Made by a program: the position numbers and the translations under genes. A stretch of DNA of 64,000 bases, taken from contig CAMIWE010000001.1 of assembly GCA_946402335.1 (NCBI GenBank), positions 62,001 to 126,000 on the forward strand, given 5' to 3'. Of this stretch, positions 52,530 through 60,807 are shown piece after piece. Each line of letters starts with the position of its first letter. Positions within the stretch are counted from its first letter, which is position 1. Below the pieces are notes generated by a model that searched no databases, had not been told where the DNA came from, and worked only from the letters and a program-made list of their open reading frames with translations. The DNA comes from an uncultured Lachnoclostridium sp. Lineage in GTDB: Bacteria; Bacillota; Clostridia; Lachnospirales; Lachnospiraceae.

Positions 52530-53888
52530 CTATTCCTCCGCAATCTTCACCATGATTGCGCACTCGAGACGCTTCTTAAAAAGGTCGCATCCCGCCTCAT
52601 AAACGCCGCGCACCGAACCGGTCGCGTGATATGCGTTCGCCGCGCATCCGCCGGCACAGAACAGTCTGGCCCAGCAGTCCCGGCATTCCTTTCTCGCGTA
52701 TACATTGCATGCGGCAAATTCGCCCTGCGCCTCCCTGTTGGTCACGCCCTTCCATATATCCCCAAGCCGGAAGGCCTCTTCGCCGACGAACTGATGGCAC
52801 GGATAAAGGTCTCCCCAGGGCGTTACCGCCATATATTCCGTTCCCGAACCGCAGCCGCTGATTCTCTTATAAATGCACGGACCGCCTTCAAGGTCGATCA
52901 TGTAATGGTAAAAGGTGAACGGCCGGCCTTCCTTTGCCCTCGTAAGCATCAGTTCCGCCAGCTTTTCATACTGGTCCATGACGATGGCCTGATCCTCTTT
53001 CGTGAGCGCCATGGGATCTCCGGGCGCACAAACGACGGGCTCCATGCTAAGTTCGGTAAAGCCGAGGTCCAACATCGTCTTAATATCCTCAAGGAAGTCC
53101 GGATTGGCATGGGTAAACGTTCCGCGGATATAATAATCCCTGCCGCCCCGCGCCTCGACCAGCTTCTGAAACTTCGGAACGATCGTGTCGTAGCTTCCTT
53201 TGCCGGCATAATCCTTACGGAAGCGGTCATGCACCTCTTTACGGCCGTCTAAGCTCAAAACGACGTTGTGCATTTCCCGGTTGGCATATTCAATCACCTC
53301 GTCATTTAAAAGCATTCCGTTGGTCGTTAAGGTAAAGCGGAAATTCTTTTTGTTCTCCTTCTCGATGCTTCTTGCGTACGCAACGATCTGCTTTACGACC
53401 TCCCAGTTCATAAGCGGCTCGCCGCCGAAGAAATCCACCTCGAGATTCCGGCGCGTTCCGGAATTCTCCACCAGGAAATCAATCGCCCGCTTACCCGTCT
53501 CAAAGCTCATCAGGGCTCTCTCGCCGTGAAAACGTCCCTGGCTTGCAAAACAGTAGGAGCAGTTCAGGTTGCAGGTATGCGCGACATGCAGGCACAAAGC
53601 CTTTACGACGCCGCTTGTCCGCGCCTTCAGTTCTCCCGCCATCGGCTCGAACGTGTCCTCCGTGAACAGCTGTCCCTCTTCCTTCAGTGCAAGGACGTCG
53701 TCATAGATTTCCTCCACTTCGTCCACGGGAAGGTCATAGGCCTTTGCCAGTTCGCTTACCAGTTCCTCCCGTTCCCGGTCCGGAAACTGCGCGATCAGGT
53801 CATAGGTCACATCGTCCGTCTCGTGAATTGCTCCGGAGCAGACGTCGATCACGATGTCGTGTCCGCCCAGTTTATACTGATGTACCAC
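52530..53888 (-). CDS. scfB: SCIFF peptide radical SAM maturase
   Basis: 452 residues from a GTG at 53888 (MVHQYKLGGHDIVIDVCSGA) behind GGAGG; the open frame extends 25 codons upstream without family similarity. A small N-terminal RRE-like region precedes the radical SAM motif CNLNCSYCF (about 100), FGGEPLMNW and a C-terminal SPASM region with cysteines in GDLYPCHQF, CNVYARKECRDCW and FCAGGCAANAYH. In the clostridial homologue CteB such enzymes form a thioether between Cys and Thr of the partner peptide. The peptide gene scfA lies directly upstream, separated by a hairpin terminator. Confidence 0.94.
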   Translation of the reverse strand: MVHQYKLGGHDIVIDVCSGAIHETDDVTYDLIAQFPDREREELVSELAKAYDLPVDEVEEIYDDVLALKEEGQLFTEDTFEPMAGELKARTSGVVKALCLHVAHTCNLNCSYCFASQGRFHGERALMSFETGKRAIDFLVENSGTRRNLEVDFFGGEPLMNWEVVKQIVAYARSIEKENKKNFRFTLTTNGMLLNDEVIEYANREMHNVVLSLDGRKEVHDRFRKDYAGKGSYDTIVPKFQKLVEARGGRDYYIRGTFTHANPDFLEDIKTMLDLGFTELSMEPVVCAPGDPMALTKEDQAIVMDQYEKLAELMLTRAKEGRPFTFYHYMIDLEGGPCIYKRISGCGSGTEYMAVTPWGDLYPCHQFVGEEAFRLGDIWKGVTNREAQGEFAACNVYARKECRDCWARLFCAGGCAANAYHATGSVRGVYEAGCDLFKKRLECAIMVKIAEE

Positions 53889-53988
53889 GTTATCCTCCAA
53901 AAAACAGCGGCCCGCCCGGCGTTCCGCCTCGTTGTTGCTTTGTTCAGCGCTTCGGGACAGCACTAAGATTCAAAAACCGTCCCGAGAA

Positions 53989-54018
53989 AAAAATATCGCC
54001 CTCAGGGGCGATATTTTT
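53989..54018. terminator. terminator/attenuator between scfA and scfB
   Basis: AAATATCGCCC (53991-54001) pairs with GGGCGATATTT (54006-54016) around a 4-nt loop, extended by AA/TT, with T runs on both strands. It follows the scfA stop by 9 bp on the minus strand. It would let the peptide be made in excess over its enzyme. Confidence 0.85.
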
Positions 54019-54026
54019 ACCTGTAA

Positions 54027-54179
54027 TTACTTGCTGCTCTTTTCACATTTCTGATTGGCAATTCCGCAGCTCGTCTTGCAAGCGGACTGGCAGGATGTCT
54101 GGCACTCGCCGCAGCCACCGTTCTTAGCGCTTGCGCAAAGGTTACGGGTTTTCACCGTCTTAATATGTTTTGTCTTCAT
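54027..54179 (-). CDS. scfA: SCIFF-family ribosomal peptide precursor
   Basis: 50 residues, ATG at 54179 behind AGGAGG, stop TAA at 54027. The sequence starts MKTKHIKTVKTRNL (leader) and continues with the conserved Cys-rich core (CGECQTSCQSACKTSC) and NQKCEK near the end. It has seven cysteines (residues 15, 23, 26, 30, 34, 38, 45); SCIFF stands for six cysteines in forty-five residues. It is the substrate of the radical SAM enzyme ScfB encoded downstream. SCIFF peptides are almost universal in Clostridia; their role is unknown. Confidence 0.95.
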   Translation of the reverse strand: MKTKHIKTVKTRNLCASAKNGGCGECQTSCQSACKTSCGIANQKCEKSSK

Positions 54180-54230
54180 AAAATCCTCCTGTTTCCGTAT
54201 ATGTTACTTCTTATACGTAACTCTGCGTTC

Positions 54231-54259
54231 AGTTTAACGGATTCCGCGACAAATGTCAA
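54231..54259 (-). promoter_or_regulatory. scfA promoter
   Basis: On the minus strand TTGACA (54259-54254), a 17-bp spacer and TAAACT (54236-54231) lie about 50 bp before the scfA ATG. Confidence 0.75.
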
Positions 54260-54282
54260 GATTCGTTGTTCCGAACTCTCCG

Positions 54283-55914
54283 TCACTGCTCGTTCTCATA
54301 CAAAAAGGCCTTAAAGACCGCCGTTCCGCCCGCCTGTTTGGTGGCAAAATACGCAAGTCCGAACCTGGCTCCCGTAAAATGGTCCAGCCGAAAGGTAAGC
54401 TTATGCGCTTCCCCGAGCGGGACAAATGCCCCGTCCTTTTCATAGGACAGTTTTACCGTATCCGCCATATCCGTAAAATCCGCCTCCATCCTGAGGCGTA
54501 CAACCGGCCCCGGAACCGGCACCCGGTCGGTAATGACGCCCGGCTCGTTATCGCTGCTGCCGATGGCAAAGCCTTCGGCCGGATGCAGCCGTACAAGCCG
54601 CACGAGTTCATATCCGTCGCCGCTTTTTGTTACCGCGATCATCGCGTAGCAGCCCTGATGCGCGCAAAGACCCGCATAATCCCCCGGAAGGATTCCCGAA
54701 GCGTCCACTGTTACTTCTGCAGCGCAACTCGGATAGGACATCCGCTGCGTCAGCACATTTTTCGCATGCACAAGGTTGACATCCGTCCGCCCGGTCGTAA
54801 CGAAAAGACCGCCTTCTTTTCGGATGCGCCATAAGGAAGCGTCCGGGATGTGGTTCCACTGCCAGGGGTTTCTAAGCTTCGGGTGTTCCTCCCCGTAGGT
54901 AAAGTCATCCGACGTAAACAGCGGTTCATACTCGTATCCCGGGTTTAAATCCGGCGTTTCAAAAGTCTCCGGGATGCGGCTGTCTTCGGGCTTTTCCGAG
55001 GCCTCCGCGCCCGAAACGGGTTCGCCGAAGGCAAAGAACGGCCCGATGCCCTCCGGTTTTACGACCGTCTCGCCGCTCAAACCGTCCCGGAACGTTCCGC
55101 CTGCCGATTTTAAAAGCCGCACCGGCGTAAGAACCGGCACTCTTCCGACTGCTCCGGAATCCCGAAACATCACCGAATACCAGCGCCCGTCGGGGGTATC
55201 GACGATTCCGCCCTGGGCAACGCCCATTCCGTGGTAGCCCATGTCATCCCAGATTACGTCCCGGCCGATATAAGGCCCCTCCACGCGGTCCGCGACATAT
55301 ACCGCCTCCGTCCGTCTCGACGTCGCTTTCGGCCAGTGAATTAACGTAATATAATAGCGTCCGCCGATCTTGTAAAAATGGGACCCCTCGTAGCCGAGGA
55401 ACACTTCTGATGGATTGTCCTTAATAATGACGGTATCAATACCGCCTTCCTTCGGTCCGCTCAGGTCCGCCGCAAGCTCCGTCAGGTGAATCTGCATATT
55501 GCCGGATGTGAGAAATACCCTTCCGTCATCATCAAACAGCAGCGAAGCGTCGTGGAAATATCCCTTGATCCGGTGATGCTCCCAGGGCCCTTCCACCTCT
55601 TTTGCGGTATACAGATGCGTATCCTGCTGCCCGTGGCTTACGAACAGCACATAAAACAGGCCGTCGTGATACCTTAGCGAAGCCGCCCACATGCCTTTGC
55701 CGTAGGCATTTGCCCCGTCTTCCAGATGCTCGGCGGGGGTATCGTCAATCGCATCGAAGATACGCGCCGCAATCTCCCAGTGCACAAGGTCGTAGGAACG
55801 GAGAATCTCGCCGCCCGGGAAATAATACATGGTCGTGCTGACCATATAAAACGTATTTCCGACCCGGATGACGTCGGGATCGGGATAGTCCGTTTTGGTA
55901 ACAGGGTTGATCAT
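54283..55914 (-). CDS. GH43 glycoside hydrolase (beta-xylosidase/arabinofuranosidase type)
   Basis: 543 residues from the ATG at 55914 behind AGAGGATAAG. Residues about 1-300 form the five-bladed propeller: catalytic base in DYPDPDVIRVG, pKa-modulating Asp in YFHDASLLF and general acid Glu in GYEGSHFYKI. The C-terminal about 200 residues (starting near FTYGEEHPKLRNPWQWNH) are the beta-sandwich DUF1349-like domain found in GH43_12/GH43_10 xylosidases. No signal peptide, so it acts on imported oligosaccharides. Its substrate is probably xylan- or arabinan-derived. No transporter gene adjacent. Confidence 0.92.
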   Translation of the reverse strand: MINPVTKTDYPDPDVIRVGNTFYMVSTTMYYFPGGEILRSYDLVHWEIAARIFDAIDDTPAEHLEDGANAYGKGMWAASLRYHDGLFYVLFVSHGQQDTHLYTAKEVEGPWEHHRIKGYFHDASLLFDDDGRVFLTSGNMQIHLTELAADLSGPKEGGIDTVIIKDNPSEVFLGYEGSHFYKIGGRYYITLIHWPKATSRRTEAVYVADRVEGPYIGRDVIWDDMGYHGMGVAQGGIVDTPDGRWYSVMFRDSGAVGRVPVLTPVRLLKSAGGTFRDGLSGETVVKPEGIGPFFAFGEPVSGAEASEKPEDSRIPETFETPDLNPGYEYEPLFTSDDFTYGEEHPKLRNPWQWNHIPDASLWRIRKEGGLFVTTGRTDVNLVHAKNVLTQRMSYPSCAAEVTVDASGILPGDYAGLCAHQGCYAMIAVTKSGDGYELVRLVRLHPAEGFAIGSSDNEPGVITDRVPVPGPVVRLRMEADFTDMADTVKLSYEKDGAFVPLGEAHKLTFRLDHFTGARFGLAYFATKQAGGTAVFKAFLYENEQ

Positions 55915-55990
55915 ATTCTTATCCTCTCTGCGGGCCTTACCCGCCATACGCGCTTATATGCGGCAATGCCGGGAAGACCGGTTTCCGCCG

Positions 55991-56024
55991 AAAAAAAGGG
56001 GACTCTTCGCCGGAAGAATCCCCT
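55991..56024 (-). terminator. Rho-independent terminator of the flavin-binding gene
   Basis: On the minus strand AGGGGATTCTTC and GAAGAGTCCCCT form an 11-of-12-bp stem with the loop CGGC (56024-55997), followed by TTTTTT. It lies just after the stop of the upstream gene (56032) and before the GH43 gene. Confidence 0.88.
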
Positions 56025-56031
56025 GAAATCC

Positions 56032-56424
56032 TTAAAACGTTACAACCTTGGGCGCTCCTCCGAATGAGGCAAATGTGGCCGTCGCATCTTCAAAGTAGAA
56101 TACTTCGGTATTTCCGTCGTCCTCATTGTACATGCCGCGAAGCTGCGGATAGGCGTCTAACATGGCCTTCTTCGCTTCCCTGCGGTCGTCCGCGATCAGC
56201 TTGCCTGCAACGCGGATCCACTGTCCGTTCATAAAGCCGCAGATTTCCGCCTTCGGATTCTCATGCAGTTGCTTCGAAACCGGCTTTACCTTTCCGGTCT
56301 GGATGTACAGCCGGCCTTCAAACACCAGAACCGTTCCGAACGGACGGACTCTCGGCTGGTCGCCCTCCACCGTAGCGAGATAGTAGGTCCCGCAAGCCTT
56401 CAAAAACTCATATACTTCCTGCAT
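56032..56424 (-). CDS. pyridoxamine 5'-phosphate oxidase-like flavin-binding protein
   Basis: 130 residues, a split-barrel fold typical of the PNPOx-like family. EFLKACGTYYLATVEGDQPRV, PFGTVLVFEGRLYIQTG and NGQWIRVAGKLI match the family pattern around FMN binding. This small subgroup is common in Clostridia; the natural reaction is unknown. Starts behind GAAGGAGG. Its own terminator follows; it starts 26 bp after the membrane protein gene upstream. Confidence 0.85.
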   Translation of the reverse strand: MQEVYEFLKACGTYYLATVEGDQPRVRPFGTVLVFEGRLYIQTGKVKPVSKQLHENPKAEICGFMNGQWIRVAGKLIADDRREAKKAMLDAYPQLRGMYNEDDGNTEVFYFEDATATFASFGGAPKVVTF

Positions 56425-56450
56425 AAATACCTCCTTCTATGTAACGTCTC

Positions 56451-56930
56451 CTATTGGAGATCGCCGATTACCACGTCTTCCTCTTCCCCGTCCGCTGCGT
56501 CCTCCGCATTGTTCCGGCCGGCCTCGTTCACCTTTTTCGAAAGCCCGACCGATGCCACGATCAGACCGATTGCAAGAAGGGGACATCCGACAATATAGAA
56601 ATACTTGATCAGATGGTTGGTCGTTCCGTAAATTTCCACCACGCCGGACGAAATCGAGCCAAGCGTCAGCGTCGCGATTCCCGCATAGAACAGGTTGATC
56701 CCCGCGCGGGCCGCTCCGTTATAGAGGATCTTCTTCATCGATCCGAGGTAGGCAAGCGCCACAAGCGGGATCACGCCTAAAACAAGCGGGAACAGAAACG
56801 CGAAAATCATCGGCTTTGAACGCACGCCGTGGGCATGATACTCATAAACCGCCGAGAATATCCCGACGAAAACGGTTACACCGAGGAAAATCTTCCAGTG
56901 CAGCCGGAAAATCCTATCGCAGGTATACAA
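56451..56930 (-). CDS. small membrane protein of unknown function
   Basis: 159 residues with four hydrophobic segments (about 12-30, 42-64, 76-97, 109-130) and an acidic C-terminal tail (AEDAADGEEEDVVIGD). The start at 56930 overlaps the end of the NAGPA gene by 17 bp; a shorter start is possible. Short basic N-terminus. No family recognised. The overlap suggests co-translation with the phosphodiester glycosidase gene. Confidence 0.65.
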   Translation of the reverse strand: MYTCDRIFRLHWKIFLGVTVFVGIFSAVYEYHAHGVRSKPMIFAFLFPLVLGVIPLVALAYLGSMKKILYNGAARAGINLFYAGIATLTLGSISSGVVEIYGTTNHLIKYFYIVGCPLLAIGLIVASVGLSKKVNEAGRNNAEDAADGEEEDVVIGDLQ

Positions 56931-57912
56931 TGTCCGACACGCCCCTTTCCAAATACGGTCCGTCCGAGGTCGGAAAATTCACGACCTTGCCCTGGAAAAC
57001 CATGGTCGAAGAACCGCCGCCGTCCAGATTGTAAACCTTTGTGCATCCCTGGCGGAGCATGAAATCCGCCACCTGGTAGATGGACAGCCCGTGGCTCTTC
57101 GCCGTACGTCCGTCCGCCACCACAAACAGATAATGAAGCGGTTCGATCATTCCGATCGCGGTCCGCGGGTTCGTCACGTAGCAAAGATCCACCTCGTCCT
57201 TCACGCCGACCTTGATCTCGCCGTCATCCACCAGCACGGGTCCGAAGGTGAACACCTGCCATGCGCCTTTGTCCATCAGTGACTGGGCGCTTTCGCGGTT
57301 TGAATGCGTAAAATAAAAATCTCCGTCCGGCATGATGCACAGAACGTCCATCTTCTTGCTGCTGTTGCCTTTACTGCGGTACAAAACGCCGTTCCGGATT
57401 ACGTAGCCGCCCTCACGGGAGCCGTAATTGTCTCCGTTCACCTGGAACACCGCGCCGAGCTTGCGGCCGGTTTCCGACGGCTTCTGATAGATGTTTCGGC
57501 CGTAGGTGTTGTTGGCAAATGCGGTAAGCAGATACTTCGCAGACGTCACACGGACTTCCGCCACATGGATCTGCGTATTATGTTCCCGGTATTCCGAGAT
57601 GGTAATGGACAGATGATCGTTCGAATAGAACGTATCGGTCGAAATCACATGCTCCGAAAAATACGACGGCTTCGGCGTCGGTGTCGGAGTAGGACTCGGG
57701 GTAGGTCCCTCGGTAACCCCGGGCTTCGGTGTTACGTCCGGCGTCGGGGTGGGACTCGGGCTCGGCGTATTTTCGAACAACGCATAATTGATCGTCGTCG
57801 CATTCGTATCGAGCGGCCTTTTGATCACAAAAACGTCCAGCATTACATACGCCGTAAAAGCCGATAGCAGCAATCCGAAACAGATTGCAAAGACCGGTCG
57901 CTGTTTTTTCAC
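56914..57912 (-). CDS. NAGPA-domain phosphodiester glycosidase, membrane-anchored
   Basis: 332 residues from a GTG at 57912 behind AGGAGG; an ATG 19 codons earlier has no good ribosome site. One N-terminal membrane helix, then a long (S/T)P linker (TPSPSPTPTPDVTPKPG and a second tract), then the NAGPA domain (about residue 90 on). Hallmarks are VFQVNGDNYGSREGG, DFMLRQGCTKVYNLDGGGSS and TAIGMIE. The family removes GlcNAc-1-phosphate-type phosphodiesters; in bacteria roles in cell-wall glycopolymers are suspected. It therefore probably acts outside the membrane on a wall polymer. Own promoter upstream. Confidence 0.88.
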   Translation of the reverse strand: MKKQRPVFAICFGLLLSAFTAYVMLDVFVIKRPLDTNATTINYALFENTPSPSPTPTPDVTPKPGVTEGPTPSPTPTPTPKPSYFSEHVISTDTFYSNDHLSITISEYREHNTQIHVAEVRVTSAKYLLTAFANNTYGRNIYQKPSETGRKLGAVFQVNGDNYGSREGGYVIRNGVLYRSKGNSSKKMDVLCIMPDGDFYFTHSNRESAQSLMDKGAWQVFTFGPVLVDDGEIKVGVKDEVDLCYVTNPRTAIGMIEPLHYLFVVADGRTAKSHGLSIYQVADFMLRQGCTKVYNLDGGGSSTMVFQGKVVNFPTSDGPYLERGVSDIVYLR

Positions 57913-57971
57913 GGTAAGCCTCCTCACACACTTCTTCTTTATTCGGGCCAAAAACCCGTAAATGTTCAATG

Positions 57972-57980
57972 ATTATAACA
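57972..57980 (-). promoter_or_regulatory. extended -10 promoter of the NAGPA gene
   Basis: On the minus strand TGTTATAAT gives a consensus -10 with the TGn extension; the -35 (TTCCTT-like) is poor. It lies about 60 bp upstream of the GTG start. Confidence 0.6.
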
Positions 57981-58067
57981 TATTCAGCACCAAAAAGGAA
58001 GTACCTTTTACATAAAGAGCATCTCTCTTTCGCGGTTTTCCCGGCAAAGCGCCCGGATCCGACCCCT

Positions 58068-58102
58068 AAAAAACTCCCGCCGTCCGTTTCGGAAAGCGGG
58101 AG
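58068..58102 (-). terminator. Rho-independent terminator of the glutamate-synthase/glnA operon
   Basis: On the minus strand CTCCCGC and GCGGGAG form a 7-bp stem (58102-58074) followed by TTTTTT (58073-58068). It lies 43 bp after the ANTAR regulator stop and marks the end of the operon. Confidence 0.8.
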
Positions 58103-58144
58103 TATGCATTTTCCTGTGTTTAGAAGCGAATATCAGCCGTCTGT

Positions 58145-58732
58145 TTAAGACATGTACATCCGGATAATCTCATCGGCAATCTGCCGTTTTGCAACGCAGC
58201 GGTCCATCGCCTGTTTTTCGATGTAGCGGTGCGCTTCCGGTTCCGACATGTTCAATTCGCTGATCAGCAGCCATTTGGCGCGGTTCACCTGACGGATCTC
58301 CGTCATTTTGTCCTCGAAGGAGGTCACTTTCTTTTCGGAAAGCCGCAGGCGCTCGCGGGACGCCGCCATCCAGGCAAGCGCTACCGCCGTCGTCGCACGG
58401 GAAAGCGGTTTTGAAAGCACGTAAACACCATGGACGACCGACCGCTCAAAGAAGTCGGTATAATCTTCATTCTTCACCAAAAGAAGCGGAATGGAGTTCT
58501 TTTCGGCCGCGACATCCACCGAAAGCCGGAGGCCGTTTCCGTCCAAAAGCGGGGAATTGATGATAACAAAGTCAAATGTCTGGTCGGAAAGAATGCGGTT
58601 TGCTCCGCTGACCGAGGAAACGGTCTGCACCGGATCGTAGCGGTTTTGCGGGAGCATGGAACGCATCGTGTCCGTAAAATTCGAAGAAGAGGATACGAGA
58701 AGGACACTGTAGGTACGAATTTCCAAACTCAT
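58145..58732 (-). CDS. ANTAR-domain response regulator
   Basis: 195 residues. The N-terminal about 125 residues form a receiver-like domain; the phospho-acceptor segment reads DFVIINSPLLDGNG, so the usual Asp at the end of beta-3 is replaced by Asn/Ser and it is probably a pseudo-receiver. After a short coiled coil, the C-terminal about 60 residues are an ANTAR RNA-binding domain (AKWLLISELNMSEPEAHRYIEKQAMD). ANTAR proteins prevent transcription termination by binding paired hexanucleotide hairpins. It follows glnA by 43 bp; the gene pair is common in Clostridia, so nitrogen control is likely. Confidence 0.88.
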   Translation of the reverse strand: MSLEIRTYSVLLVSSSSNFTDTMRSMLPQNRYDPVQTVSSVSGANRILSDQTFDFVIINSPLLDGNGLRLSVDVAAEKNSIPLLLVKNEDYTDFFERSVVHGVYVLSKPLSRATTAVALAWMAASRERLRLSEKKVTSFEDKMTEIRQVNRAKWLLISELNMSEPEAHRYIEKQAMDRCVAKRQIADEIIRMYMS

Positions 58733-58775
58733 AATTGCGTCCTCCCTTCCTGATATTCTTTACGGATACGAATTT

Positions 58776-59987
58776 CTATTCATTTCTGCAATAAATCTGA
58801 ATCACTTCCGCAGGCAGGTTCGCGCGGACAAATTCGCTTGCTTCCGCGATCGCCTTTGCCTTTACGAGGCTGTCCGGCAGCTTCTTAAATCCCGTAAGTT
58901 CACTCGCCGACGCCCGGAAGAAGTTAATGTTTGCGGGTTCCGGCAGCGGCTTCTTTTCTTTGATGCCTTCGATCGCGGCATGGATCAGAAGGGCAAATAC
59001 GAGGTACGGATTGGCTGCGGGATCGGCGGAACGCAGTTCCATTCTGCGGGAGCCGCCGGTGACGGCAGGAATTCGAACCAGCTGGGAGCGGTTCTCCCTG
59101 GACCAGGATATATACCCCGGCGCTTTACGAAGCCCGAGACGGCGGTAGGAATCCTCGGTCGGATTTAAAAACGCCGTGATTTCTTCGGTTCGCGAAAGAA
59201 TGCCGGCAATCAGGCCGTTAAAATCGGCCTCGTTGTCCGGGTCCACGGAAATATTGATATGGAAACCGTTGCCCGGCATATCCGGAATCGGTTTCGGCGA
59301 AAAATCGGCATACAATCCGTTCCGCGCGCCAATCGTGCGGACGACGGTCTGGAAGGTCATCGCCTGGTCGGCTGCGGTCAGCGGATCCGAATAATGGAAA
59401 TCAATCTCATTCTGGCCGGGGCCTTCCTCATGATGCGAGCTTTCCGGGTTAATTCCCATCTGCTCAAGCGTAAGGCAGATCTCACGCCGGATGTTCTCCC
59501 CGCGGTCTTCGGGGGCAATGTCCATATAACCGGCCTGGTCATACGGAATGGATGTCTTATGGCCCTTATCATCCAGCTCAAACAGGTAAAATTCCTGCTC
59601 TGCGCCGAACCGGAACGAATATCCTTCCTTCTGCGCAAACGCAACGGCTTCCTTTAACACGCGGCGCGTATCGCACTCAAACGGCGTTCCGTCCGGATAG
59701 GTAATGTGGCAGAACATTCTGACAACTCTTCCGTGCTCCGGTCTCCACGGCAGCGGAGTCAGTGTATCCGGCTCCGGATGAAGGATCAGGTCAGATTTGC
59801 CTTCATCCCCGAAACCCGTGATCGCGGATGCGTCAAATGCCACGCCGTGCGCAAAGGCGCGGTACAGCTCTTCGGCGGGAATGGACGTGTTCTTCTGCCG
59901 TCCGAAAACATCGCAAAATGCGAGCCGCACAAATTTGACATCCTCCTCTGCTACGTATTGAAGTACTTCTTTTTCAGAACAATTCAT
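58776..59987 (-). CDS. glnA: glutamine synthetase, type I
   Basis: 403 residues from the ATG at 59987 behind GGGAGG; an earlier frame is unlikely. Beta-grasp N-domain (FVRLAFCDVFGRQKN), then the catalytic domain: metal ligands in FGAEQEFYLFELD and SSHHEEGPGQNEIDF, ATP and glutamate loops in GNGFHINIS, and NRSQLVRIPA with the conserved Arg. It is shorter (about 400 residues) than classical GlnA (about 440-470) and lacks the C-terminal adenylylation loop. It uses glutamate and ammonia to make glutamine for the glutamate synthase encoded upstream in the operon. Confidence 0.93.
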   Translation of the reverse strand: MNCSEKEVLQYVAEEDVKFVRLAFCDVFGRQKNTSIPAEELYRAFAHGVAFDASAITGFGDEGKSDLILHPEPDTLTPLPWRPEHGRVVRMFCHITYPDGTPFECDTRRVLKEAVAFAQKEGYSFRFGAEQEFYLFELDDKGHKTSIPYDQAGYMDIAPEDRGENIRREICLTLEQMGINPESSHHEEGPGQNEIDFHYSDPLTAADQAMTFQTVVRTIGARNGLYADFSPKPIPDMPGNGFHINISVDPDNEADFNGLIAGILSRTEEITAFLNPTEDSYRRLGLRKAPGYISWSRENRSQLVRIPAVTGGSRRMELRSADPAANPYLVFALLIHAAIEGIKEKKPLPEPANINFFRASASELTGFKKLPDSLVKAKAIAEASEFVRANLPAEVIQIYCRNE

Positions 59988-60090
59988 GGCTACCTCCCTG
60001 ATTGTCCGGCCTTCTGCAGACAATCCGCTGTAAATCCCCAAACCGTGAATGCAACTGTGCCGAATGCTTTCGCATCCGGCCCGGTTTTCC

Positions 60091-60807
60091 TTAGTTTGCT
60101 ACATATAACTGCTTGTATGGATTGCGGCTGTCCGGCGTTACGACCGTAAACGGCGAATCCATCACTTCGGCAGCATCGCCGCCGAACAATTCACAATATT
60201 CCCCGACGTATTCGCGGATCGCTGCAAGATCCTGCTCGTCCGCCGGTTTTGCCGTCACCTGCCACGGGAACGTAATGTCCTTCGCATCGGTCCGAAGATA
60301 CATCTTGCCGCCGTGCATTCCCGTACACGGGAAATTCCCGACGATCTTACCCTTCTTATCGCCAAGGCCCAAAACGACAATCACGCCGCCGGCCTGGTAT
60401 TCGCCGAGAAAGCTTCCGCAGGAGCCGCCGATCACCATCACCGGAACCTTTTCCTTATAGGCCTTCATATGGATTCCGGCGCGGTATCCCGCATTGCCCT
60501 GTACATAAATCCGTCCGCCGCGCATCGCATACCCGGCGGCATCGCCGATGTTTCCGTGCACAACGATCCGTCCGGCATTCATCGTGTCGCCGACCGCGTC
60601 CTGGGCATTCCCGTTAACGACAATCTCCGCACCGTTCAGATAGGCTCCGAGCGCGTTGCCCGGCGTACCTTCGATCGTAACGCTCTTACCGGACATTCCG
60701 GCACCGATAAAACGCTGTCCGAGGGCGCCCGTAAGGGTGCAGTCGCCGCTTTCGCGAAGCTTCTCGTTGACTTCCCGATGATCGAGTTTTGTAATATCGA
60801 TTTTCAT
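60091..60807 (-). CDS. glutamate synthase GXGXG-domain subunit
   Basis: 238 residues, a right-handed beta-helix. Repeats of G-x-x-G (GNALGAYLNGAEIVVNGNAQD, GDTMNAGRIVVHGNIGDA, GGRIYVQGNAGYRAG) are the C-terminal domain of GOGAT large subunits, here a separate protein. It links the amidotransferase and FMN synthase subunits in archaeal-type modular glutamate synthases. It overlaps the FAD oxidoreductase gene by 1 bp. Confidence 0.9.
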   Translation of the reverse strand: MKIDITKLDHREVNEKLRESGDCTLTGALGQRFIGAGMSGKSVTIEGTPGNALGAYLNGAEIVVNGNAQDAVGDTMNAGRIVVHGNIGDAAGYAMRGGRIYVQGNAGYRAGIHMKAYKEKVPVMVIGGSCGSFLGEYQAGGVIVVLGLGDKKGKIVGNFPCTGMHGGKMYLRTDAKDITFPWQVTAKPADEQDLAAIREYVGEYCELFGGDAAEVMDSPFTVVTPDSRNPYKQLYVAN

